Assembly: GCA_021844725.1 (NCBI GenBank)
Contig: JAKBSX010000242.1
Span: forward strand, 1-5,614
Source of the DNA: Actinomycetes bacterium
GTDB taxonomy: Bacteria; Actinomycetota; Acidimicrobiia; Acidimicrobiales; Acidimicrobiaceae
Reading direction: 5' to 3'
Length of the DNA: 5,614 bases
The notes under the pieces were generated by a model. That model did no database searches, was not told the origin of the DNA, and saw nothing but the letters and a program-made list of their open reading frames with translations. Each line of letters opens with the position of its first letter. The stretch's first letter is position 1. Shown here one piece after another: positions 1-5,614 of this stretch. The position numbers and the translations under genes were made by a program.

Positions 1-108
1 TTGCGCCGATGGTGAATCCAAGCTCTCCGTCCTGCATAATCTGCACAGGAATCAGGAGACACCTCTATTCGATGTGTCTGGCATACTGCACCTGCGGAAT
101 CTCTCAAA

Positions 109-137
109 CAGACAGGCTGGGTCCAGAGCCTGGTCTG
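109..137. repeat. GC-rich hairpin
   Basis: The arm CAGACAGGCT (109-118) pairs with AGCCT (127-131) and GTCTG (133-137), giving ten base pairs with one bulged G at 132 and an 8-base loop. No T-run follows on either strand, so it does not look like an intrinsic terminator. On the minus strand it lies downstream of the DUF262 gene and of the tRNA fragment. Its role is unknown; it could be a chance fold. Confidence 0.35.
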
Positions 138-182
138 GTCAATTGAGTTTGAAGGTTGCTGCATTCGTTGAATGGAATATTG

Positions 183-228
183 AACCCAAATGGGTATGGG
201 CTCACCCGGATTTGAACCTATTTGGGTT
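183..228. repeat. 9-bp inverted repeat enclosing the tRNA fragment
   Basis: AACCCAAAT at 183-191 is the exact reverse complement of ATTTGGGTT at 220-228. The 28-base space between them holds the tRNA-derived segment. Arms flanking a core resemble recombinase arm sites or a crossover region, but a single pair of arms cannot establish that. The left arm also forms a small palindrome of its own (CCCA-AA-TGGG, 185-194). Confidence 0.5.
197..218 (-). other. tRNA 3'-end fragment, likely att site of an integrated element
   Basis: Read on the minus strand, 218 to 197 gives the end of a tRNA: GG, the seven-base T-loop TTCAAAT (216-210), a T-stem 3' strand CCGGG (209-205), a seven-base acceptor 3' strand TGAGCCC (204-198) and discriminator A (197), with no CCA following. 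Upstream the match stops abruptly: the T-stem 5' strand would need CCCGG but reads ATAGG, and there is no anticodon arm, D-arm or matching GGGCTCA start before it. Such cut-off 3' ends are typical of the distal attachment site left when an integrase inserts an element into a tRNA gene. In this orientation the element would extend rightwards over all the genes here, with the intact minus-strand tRNA beyond the right edge. The donor isotype cannot be assigned. Confidence 0.55.
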
Positions 229-252
229 TAATACTGTAACTTATCGCACAAA

Positions 253-1944
253 TTAAGATTCCTCTTCGAACTGTTCGTACTCTTCGTCTGTGCTGTCGTC
301 TTCCAATGCAGGCTGTGGAGTCCTGTCGACTTCTCTCTCAATCAATTTCTTTCTTAATTCTTCACTAATGGCTTTAGCTCTATTCTTGATAAAGACATCG
401 TAATCATCACTCCAAACTCCAAAGCCCTCTAAATCGTTAATCAGATGTGACTTCATTGTTTCTGTCATTTCTCTATTACTTGCTTGGAATTGCTTCATGT
501 ATTCAGATGGAGCTTTTGCCCTCACGACTCTTTTGTTCAGGTAATCGTCCACAATGGTAATATTGACTACATTGTTGATATCAACAATGTTCACACCCTT
601 CTTTTCCAAGAAGGCTTTGGGAAAGAAGTGGTGGTAGTTCTTGCTATTCGCCTGTTTTAACCATGTGTTATCAATGCGGACTAATGAATTGTCACGAAAT
701 GACCTAGGCTCTTTGGAAGCATAGAGGCATAGAATTGCCTTTACATAACTTCTACCGGCGCTAAACCAGCCATTGTCTATGATGTAATTTGGACTCGAGT
801 CAATTGGCCAATCATAAGAAGGGTCCTCCCCACTTATTATCATGTCGATGCGTCTTATGTCTTGGGCCAATTTGCTCTCTACTGAAGAAGAGTATCTTCC
901 AGAAAGAGAGACCCTCCAGAAGAAATCCTCCAAGAGTTCCTTCTGGTATCCCATTGGTCTATCCCTATGATGGTAGAAGAAATATGTAAATGGAACCAAT
1001 ATGGCATTATAAGGTAGCAATCTGGATACAATTACTCTATAGTAGTCTCTCAGATAGTCTATTGATAGCTTCAACGCATCCACAATTGCATCCCAAATCT
1101 GTATGAATGCCTCTTTATCTAAATTCAATATTGTCTTCCTTTTGCACTCCTTGGACTTTGAGAGTAACAAGGAAGATATTTGCAACATTGATGCAGGCGA
1201 TATTGTTTCATAACCTATATCTTGCAATTCTGACTTCAAAAATCTAAACTTTTCCGCCAAATCGAAATTCTTCTCTGGGTCAAAGGTTTTAGCAGTCATT
1301 ATTTCAAATAGAGTGAGTTCCTCACCACCAAGGTTTACTCGTGTAAATATCTCAGTCGCAGTATCTATGGGTATGTCTTCAACTTGTATTACATTGTAAA
1401 TGTACGAACTGATGCTTGTTTTATACTTGTCAGCTTTATTGTGATACTTACTGGGGACTCTCGAATTTAAAAGCTCGATTCCACCATTAAGTAAGTCTGT
1501 CAGTTTGATCAAAGACTCGAGATTCTCATCTACAACCTCGGTTGTAATTATTTTTTCATCAGGGGCAGCTTCGAAATTTACATAAATCTTAGAGAAATCA
1601 TCAATTTTCCCATCACTCCTCTTTACGCTTGTTATACCCTTCATCGCAGCATATATGCTGGTTACCCTTTGCTGGCCATCTAAGATGTAATTTACGAAGT
1701 CGCCAGATTCGGGCTCAGGCAAGGTTATTCCTCCAATATCACGCACTGATCTCAATCGATCTTTGGTTTTCCAAAAGATGAAGGAACCAATGGGATATTC
1801 TTTCACAATACTGTCGAGTAATGATGCAGATTTCTTTATCGGCCATACAAAGTCTCTTTGAAACTGTGGGATCTTCAATCTTCCTCTGTCGATGTCTACT
1901 ATCAATGTCGAAAATTGCTGAGGCGTCGGACGTGGTTGAGTCAT
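253..1944 (-). CDS. DUF262-DUF1524 (GmrSD-type) nuclease-like protein
   Basis: A 563-residue protein with the two-domain plan of the GmrSD family, whose characterised members are nucleotide-dependent type IV restriction enzymes acting on modified DNA. The N-terminal DUF262 (ParB-like) part carries IPQFQR at residues 25-30 and DGQQR at 89-93, the motifs implicated in nucleotide binding or hydrolysis. The C-terminal DUF1524 (HNH-like) part shows NYHHFFP at 436-442, with H438/H439 as candidate catalytic histidines, then N461 in an NITIV strand and N470 in a YLNKR segment, matching the His/Asn spacing of this nuclease fold. The last 25 or so residues are strongly acidic. No signal peptide or membrane segment is seen, so it should be cytoplasmic. 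The ATG start is supported by AGAGG (1954-1950) five bases upstream. It is transcribed away from the MCM-like gene. The family assignment is secure; modified-DNA restriction, as opposed to another defence role of DUF262 proteins, is inferred. Confidence 0.9.
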   Translation of the reverse strand: MTQPRPTPQQFSTLIVDIDRGRLKIPQFQRDFVWPIKKSASLLDSIVKEYPIGSFIFWKTKDRLRSVRDIGGITLPEPESGDFVNYILDGQQRVTSIYAAMKGITSVKRSDGKIDDFSKIYVNFEAAPDEKIITTEVVDENLESLIKLTDLLNGGIELLNSRVPSKYHNKADKYKTSISSYIYNVIQVEDIPIDTATEIFTRVNLGGEELTLFEIMTAKTFDPEKNFDLAEKFRFLKSELQDIGYETISPASMLQISSLLLSKSKECKRKTILNLDKEAFIQIWDAIVDALKLSIDYLRDYYRVIVSRLLPYNAILVPFTYFFYHHRDRPMGYQKELLEDFFWRVSLSGRYSSSVESKLAQDIRRIDMIISGEDPSYDWPIDSSPNYIIDNGWFSAGRSYVKAILCLYASKEPRSFRDNSLVRIDNTWLKQANSKNYHHFFPKAFLEKKGVNIVDINNVVNITIVDDYLNKRVVRAKAPSEYMKQFQASNREMTETMKSHLINDLEGFGVWSDDYDVFIKNRAKAISEELRKKLIEREVDRTPQPALEDDSTDEEYEQFEEES

Positions 1945-1949
1945 ATTTA

Positions 1950-1954
1950 CCTCT
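1950..1954 (-). promoter_or_regulatory. Ribosome binding site of the DUF262 gene
   Basis: On the minus strand AGAGG lies five bases before the ATG at 1944, a normal Shine-Dalgarno spacing, and fixes that start. Confidence 0.65.
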
Positions 1955-2029
1955 GACGATGTAAAGGCTTTTGAATGTTTCTCATTTCTGCACAGTGGGA
2001 CATATTAGCGGCTAGTAGGGGTAATTAGC

Positions 2030-2037
2030 TTTATTAT
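2030..2037 (+). promoter_or_regulatory. Candidate archaeal TATA box of the MCM-like gene
   Basis: TTTATTAT is an AT-rich octamer in the divergent intergenic space, centred about 33 bases before the ATG at 2067. Archaeal TATA boxes sit roughly 25-30 bases before the transcript start, so transcription would begin near 2060 and give an almost leaderless mRNA. This agrees with the absence of a clear Shine-Dalgarno site before that ATG. No convincing BRE was seen. Confidence 0.4.
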
Positions 2038-2066
2038 CTGACCGGTCGTTGTATGGACTCCTGATT

Positions 2067-3401
2067 ATGTCAAAGCAGTTCCACTTGGAGGGCAGAGAAT
2101 ACGGCTGGCAATTCGCGCCTTTTGAGAATGAACTGATTTTCAGCGATGCACATGCCGGATGGCTGGAGCATATTGGTGGCGATAAATGCAGATTAAGGAA
2201 ATCCCCATTTTCAAAGCACTATTCGACTCACAATTATCTGCTTCCGAGTGATGCAGATTTGCCCGAAGGCACACCGATTAGATTTGAAGTTGGCAGACTG
2301 ATCCGTGAAAGTCCTTCTCTAATCCCCAAGTCAACGTACCTCGAATTCGACGAGGAGTACTACCCTGTCCTTGGCTGGGAGTTCATAGAACCAAAGATAA
2401 TCAAACCTGCGTTATCTTCCGCAGATTTCGCCGCAAGATTAATCCATAATTGGCCCGATGGAGAGAAAGACCATTTGGGGGAGGCCATTGCTTTGCAAGT
2501 ACTCTCATGCCCTCCTGGGTTATACGGTATTGGAGGAATCGGCAGTCAATCTATCAATGCCTCTTCGTGGAGCATTCAGCCCTTGAAAGATCTGAGGACA
2601 ACCATGCAGAGGTTCTTGCCAACTGAATTCAAGAGCAATGGCAGTCTTTTTGAACTTCATTTCTCAGAGAATAAGAGCGAAGCCAATCTACTGCAGGGAC
2701 TAAGAGCTCGAGGACGCGTAAATGAGTTTTCTTACAATTTCCTTACTTATGTTAATCCAACGAAAGATCCTTTGCCAATCCAGACACCTACAATAATTCG
2801 CAATGCAAGGTATAAGGTCAGAGACAAATCATTTGATATTGATGTGAAGGATTTCATCTTAACTGCCCACTGCATTACTCCTGCGATAGGCGATGAAGAA
2901 GTCGCCCTCATTACTAAAGGCTTGAAGAATGTTCATGATTCCATATCTCCGAAGCTCGCAGAATTGCCTTTGCCGATAGACCATTATGCCGTAGTGAAGC
3001 TGGCCATGTCTTTGGCCCGGTTCAAGATGACTTCAAGACTTGACGAATCAACGTTAAGAGAGTCACAGGCTTGGCTAAATGACATGATTGCCGAGTTGCT
3101 CGATGCTAGAAAACACATTTTCCAACCCGGTAGCAGAGCAGCAGCGGAGAGCTATGCCAGATCCAGCTACAACGACTCTTCAAAGGGGCCATACGACTTG
3201 ATGGTATTGGAAGCTGCATATCGCGTTCGCGGGGAGAAAGGACTGAAAGAAATTCCCTTGAGTGAGATATTTGCTGATGAAAAGCTCAAGAAAATATCGG
3301 CATCTGCCATATCACAAGCGTTAAGCAACCTAGTAGATAGGGGAAGGCTTCTGCCAAAGAAGAATTGGACTACCTACGTCATTGTCGAGTACGATGACTG
3401 A
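2067..3401 (+). CDS. MCM-like protein with a degenerate AAA+ core and C-terminal winged helix
   Basis: A 444-residue protein whose C-terminal half resembles archaeal MCM replicative helicases. Residues about 258-345 follow the MCM AAA-lid pattern: a strand/helix run DFILTAHCITPAIGDEEVALI, then a PLPID turn and a helix YAVVKLAMSLARFKM, like the PIPITxRQLEALIRLAEAxARxRL segment of MCM. Residues about 375-440 look like the winged helix that ends archaeal MCMs. EAIALQVL (139-146) resembles the helix before the MCM Walker A strand. The ATPase itself is missing: no GxxxxGK[ST], only a glycine-rich GLYGIGGIGS at 151-160, no Walker B DE pair, no arginine-finger SRFD, and the core is far shorter than normal. 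Residues 1-110 are unrecognised. ATG 2067 is preferred over an in-frame TTG at 2049, which would lie upstream of the predicted transcript start. It sits between a GmrSD-like gene and a restriction-modification gene, suggesting a DNA-binding or decoy role in defence. The MCM link is my reading by eye; the function is unknown. Confidence 0.8.
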   Translation: MSKQFHLEGREYGWQFAPFENELIFSDAHAGWLEHIGGDKCRLRKSPFSKHYSTHNYLLPSDADLPEGTPIRFEVGRLIRESPSLIPKSTYLEFDEEYYPVLGWEFIEPKIIKPALSSADFAARLIHNWPDGEKDHLGEAIALQVLSCPPGLYGIGGIGSQSINASSWSIQPLKDLRTTMQRFLPTEFKSNGSLFELHFSENKSEANLLQGLRARGRVNEFSYNFLTYVNPTKDPLPIQTPTIIRNARYKVRDKSFDIDVKDFILTAHCITPAIGDEEVALITKGLKNVHDSISPKLAELPLPIDHYAVVKLAMSLARFKMTSRLDESTLRESQAWLNDMIAELLDARKHIFQPGSRAAAESYARSSYNDSSKGPYDLMVLEAAYRVRGEKGLKEIPLSEIFADEKLKKISASAISQALSNLVDRGRLLPKKNWTTYVIVEYDD

Positions 3402-3409
3402 ATGTGCAA

Positions 3410-3425
3410 ATGCAGGGAACTGCAT
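3410..3425 (+). terminator. GNRA-loop hairpin after the MCM-like gene
   Basis: ATGCAG (3410-3415) and CTGCAT (3420-3425) are perfect inverted repeats around a GGAA loop, which fits the stable GNRA tetraloop class. The hairpin begins nine bases after the TGA stop and is followed only by a short ATTT. It may mark the mRNA 3' end or stabilise it, but the weak T-run makes a terminator call tentative. Confidence 0.35.
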
Positions 3426-3495
3426 CATTTAACCTCCTCTGCTATCTTCACATCCAAAGGCGTGGTCTGCCCCCTAAATACTGCGACATTATTGG

Positions 3496-3503
3496 CTTAT
3501 AAG
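3496..3503 (+). promoter_or_regulatory. Candidate archaeal TATA box before the small ORF and restriction gene
   Basis: CTTATAAG is a self-complementary TATA-type octamer. A transcript starting about 27 bases on, near 3526, would leave a leader of some 25 bases that includes the strong ribosome binding site at 3539-3546. It would drive the small ORF at 3551 and probably the restriction-modification gene behind it. Confidence 0.5.
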
Positions 3504-3538
3504 GATCCTGAGAAAACAAGTCAGAATGAGGGTGGTTT

Positions 3539-3546
3539 GGAGGGAG
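3539..3546 (+). promoter_or_regulatory. Strong Shine-Dalgarno site before the GTG at 3551
   Basis: GGAGGGAG ends four bases before the GTG. It contains the full GGAGG core and is the best ribosome binding site in the window. It is the main reason to believe that the 63-codon ORF is translated. Confidence 0.6.
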
Positions 3547-3550
3547 CATT

Positions 3551-3742
3551 GTGACAGCAAGAACAAGAAGGAGATGGCAGCCTGAGGAGAAACTCGATGA
3601 CGCAACCATTATCAGCGTATTGACACATTGTGGTGCAATGGTGGATAAGCGGACAATTGTCGCCGGCATCAAGAGCCTGATAGATGAGCTTTCTGCAGAG
3701 CGCCTTAGTGCAGAGTTAGAAAAACCATGTGGAAGAACGTAG
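3551..3742 (+). CDS. Small hypothetical protein (63 residues) upstream of the restriction gene
   Basis: This GTG-started ORF encodes 63 residues: a basic N-terminus (TRRRW, residues 5-9), then a mostly helical-looking stretch ending in an acidic/leucine segment (SLIDELSAERLSAELEK). I do not recognise a family, and it lacks the clear Xre-type helix-turn-helix expected of a restriction controller (C) protein. Support comes from context: a TATA-like box and a strong Shine-Dalgarno site lie directly upstream, and the restriction-modification gene follows in the same direction and the same reading frame about 80 bases later. It could be a regulator, an accessory subunit, or a short leader ORF that couples translation. 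It ends at TAG, and a second in-frame TAG follows at 3773. Confidence 0.45.
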   Translation: MTARTRRRWQPEEKLDDATIISVLTHCGAMVDKRTIVAGIKSLIDELSAERLSAELEKPCGRT

Positions 3743-3820
3743 AAGTGTCAATTGTTTATCAGTTGCCAGGATTAGTGTATAGTTTTGCCAAACAACAACG
3801 AACCCGACTTGGATCAATTG

Positions 3821-5614
3821 ATGAAAAATGTGGATGATGCGACACGACAAAGCAAAACGGAAGAGGATTTGAAACTCAGGATAGCGCCACTGTTTGATAG
3901 AATAGCACTCAGTTTCGGTCTGTCACCGGCAGACTACGAACATAAGATCAGGGCAATAATGAAAGGCAATAGACCAGACGCGATGTACGGTCATCTTATC
4001 ATAGAATACAAGTCACCTGGAATTTTGAGTCGTAAAGTTCCAGCTAACAATGCCATAGAGCAAGTAAAGGAATACATCGTTCAGAAAAGCGAGATGGACC
4101 GTCTGAAAAAATCTCTCTACTTTGCTGTTATACTAGACGGATTGTCACTTGCCTTTGTAAGATACAGTGATATCGAAGATGAGTGGAAAGTTAATAAGCC
4201 TATGACCGCAACTCGTGAGTCCCTCCTTAAAGTGGTAGAGGCCATTAGCGGCTTGCGGAGGAAACCTCTTGACGCTGAAATTATCATTAGCGATCTGGGA
4301 CCGAATAGCCAAATTGCGATAGATTTCATAAGACAACTGTATGAAACGAAGTTAGTCAACACAAGATCGCAAATATTGTATGAAGAATGGTATTCTACAT
4401 TCATTCAAGTCGTAGCGTATGACCCCAAGAAACTCAAAGAACTCGACGACATCTACCATGTCGGCATACGTACAGACGAAGAAGGGAAACGACTTCTATT
4501 CGCAATCCAGACATATTATGCCATTGTTATGAAACTACTCTCAGCCGAAATAATTTCATTCTATTCGGGCGGCAGGTTCATGAAGTCTTACTTGGCTGAT
4601 CTAGATGACGCTTCAATGAGAGGCAATCTGAAAGCGTCGTTTGTAGAACTCGAGAGCGAGGGTGGCATTTTTAATAAGTTGATGGGCATCACCAATTTTC
4701 TTGAAGGTGACTATTTTTCATGGTATCTTGATGAATGGAACAATAGCATCGAAACGGTTATGTCTGAACTGATCCGCGCCCTGTCGTTGTACGAACCATC
4801 CACAACAGATCTGGAACCGGAACGAATCAGAGATTTGTTCAAGGTTCTGTATCAAGAGCTGCTGCCGAGAAAATTGAGACACTCATTCGGAGAATACTAT
4901 ACACCTGACTGGCTTTCCGAACTTGTACTGAATGAAGTTGGATACACCGGTGATAATGCCATAACAAGTAAAAGACTTCTCGATCCTGCCTGTGGTTCTG
5001 GAACGTTTCTGGTGACAGCAATCAAGCGCTTGCAGATGTATCGTGAAGAGCATAGCCTCGATCCGAGATCTATTTTTGAAAGCATAATTAAGAACGTTGT
5101 TGGCTATGACTTGAACCCACTTGCTGTCTTATCGTCGAGGGCCAATTACATAATAGCTCTGGCCGATCTACTCAGATATCGACCGGAGAATTTTGAAATC
5201 CCCGTCTATCTTTGTGACTCTGTTTCAATCTCAAGAGGAGACGATACGGTAATAGAAGAACCAATACGGGTTTACCAACTGCGGACTGTGGTTGGATCAT
5301 TTCGCATTCCAGTAACAGCTGTAGAGAGAAAAGAGATACACAGGCTGCTTGAGATTGTTAAATCTCATTTAGTTCTAGATTCCAATGAAGATGAGTTTAA
5401 AGAGGCTTTTGGGAGACAGATTCCAGATGCCAATTATGTCGAGACTGTTGTTCAACTTTATAAAAAGCTCCTTTCTCTTGAAAGAGAAGGGAAAAACAAG
5501 ATTTGGATCGGCTTGCTGAAGAACTCCTTCGCGCCACTTCTTCAAGGACTTTTTGATTTTGTCGTAGGCAATCCGCCCTGGATCAACTGGGAGTCGTTAC
5601 CTGAGAGCTATCGG
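3821..5614 (+). CDS. Fused restriction nuclease / N6-adenine DNA methyltransferase (type IIG-like), 3' end beyond window
   Basis: The gene is open to the right edge (598 codons visible). In numbering from ATG 3821, the N-terminus shows a PD-(D/E)XK nuclease signature: E15 in the first helix, RPDAMYG with D53, IIEYK with E62 and K64, then Q81 and Y85 in a QVKEY helix as in HsdR/type IIG nucleases. A helical connector of roughly 270 residues follows. The methylase part begins with GEYYTP (357-362), then SAM-binding motif I DPACGSGTF (388-396), GYDLNP (428-433, D430 a likely SAM-ribose ligand) and catalytic motif IV NPPW (584-587), typical of N6-adenine enzymes. Target recognition should lie beyond the edge. 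One chain could therefore both cut and methylate; the DISARM methylase DrmMI or another defence-linked methylase is the main alternative. The start is uncertain: in-frame TTG codons at 3785 and 3809 are possible, an AGGA sits 13 bases before 3785, and no strong Shine-Dalgarno site precedes 3821. An in-frame TAG at 3773 limits the 5' end. Confidence 0.9.
   Translation, partial: MKNVDDATRQSKTEEDLKLRIAPLFDRIALSFGLSPADYEHKIRAIMKGNRPDAMYGHLIIEYKSPGILSRKVPANNAIEQVKEYIVQKSEMDRLKKSLYFAVILDGLSLAFVRYSDIEDEWKVNKPMTATRESLLKVVEAISGLRRKPLDAEIIISDLGPNSQIAIDFIRQLYETKLVNTRSQILYEEWYSTFIQVVAYDPKKLKELDDIYHVGIRTDEEGKRLLFAIQTYYAIVMKLLSAEIISFYSGGRFMKSYLADLDDASMRGNLKASFVELESEGGIFNKLMGITNFLEGDYFSWYLDEWNNSIETVMSELIRALSLYEPSTTDLEPERIRDLFKVLYQELLPRKLRHSFGEYYTPDWLSELVLNEVGYTGDNAITSKRLLDPACGSGTFLVTAIKRLQMYREEHSLDPRSIFESIIKNVVGYDLNPLAVLSSRANYIIALADLLRYRPENFEIPVYLCDSVSISRGDDTVIEEPIRVYQLRTVVGSFRIPVTAVERKEIHRLLEIVKSHLVLDSNEDEFKEAFGRQIPDANYVETVVQLYKKLLSLEREGKNKIWIGLLKNSFAPLLQGLFDFVVGNPPWINWESLPESYR

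Noticed and set aside
1..164. Minus-strand frame starting at ATG 164 and open to the left edge
   Set aside because: There is no ribosome binding site and no recognisable protein character; it is too short to tell from chance.
2..256. Plus-strand frame open from the left edge to a TAA at 254-256 (also a GTG start at 74)
   Set aside because: Its translation looks non-protein-like, it runs through the tRNA fragment and both inverted-repeat arms, it has no ribosome binding site, and other frames in 1-164 are open as well.
197..272. A complete minus-strand tRNA gene
   Set aside because: The T-stem 5' side does not pair beyond two bases, and no anticodon arm, D-arm or matching acceptor 5' strand is present; only the 3' end is tRNA-like.
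789..989. Plus-strand 66-residue ORF
   Set aside because: It is antisense to the well-supported DUF262-DUF1524 gene and has no family resemblance.
3448..3672. Minus-strand 74-residue ORF
   Set aside because: It overlaps the better supported small ORF, its TATA-like box and its ribosome binding site, and its own translation is low in complexity.
3727..3837. 36-codon ORF starting at ATG 3727 in another frame
   Set aside because: It has no ribosome binding site and overlaps the ends of both neighbouring genes.
4117..5085. Four minus-strand ORFs of 60-95 residues
   Set aside because: All are antisense to the restriction-modification gene, whose frame carries the nuclease and methylase motifs.
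1..5614. CRISPR array or insertion sequence
   Set aside because: No regularly spaced direct repeats and no transposase-like reading frame are visible.

Overview
The window looks archaeal, although this is inferred from a few features rather than a marker gene. The second gene ends in a region resembling the AAA-lid and winged helix of archaeal MCM helicases. TATA-box-like elements lie about the right distance upstream of two starts. A tRNA 3' end on the minus strand has no encoded CCA. No taxon can be named from this sequence.

Layout. Positions 1-252 hold no gene I can support; they contain a GC-rich hairpin and, at 197-218, a minus-strand copy of a tRNA T-loop plus 3' acceptor strand without the rest of the tRNA. 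This is what a tRNA-targeting integrative element leaves at its far end, and its orientation places the element to the right, over all the genes here. On the minus strand, 253-1944 encodes a full-length DUF262-DUF1524 (GmrSD-type) protein, probably a nucleotide-dependent nuclease of the type IV restriction kind. Divergent from it, 2067-3401 (+) encodes a 444-residue protein that appears to be an MCM-family derivative: MCM-like lid and winged helix, but a shortened centre with no Walker A motif. A GNRA-loop hairpin follows it. A TATA-box-like element and a strong Shine-Dalgarno site then precede a 63-codon ORF (3551-3742). After it, a large plus-strand gene begins near 3821 and runs off the right edge: a fused restriction-modification protein with an N-terminal PD-(D/E)XK nuclease motif, SAM-binding motif I and an NPPW adenine-methylase motif.

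Together the genes read as part of a defence island: a GmrSD-like nuclease, a single-chain restriction-methylation enzyme, and between them an apparently ATPase-dead MCM-like protein whose job is unknown. The MCM-like protein is the most unusual item. Whether the three act as one system cannot be decided here, because the right side of the locus lies outside the window.
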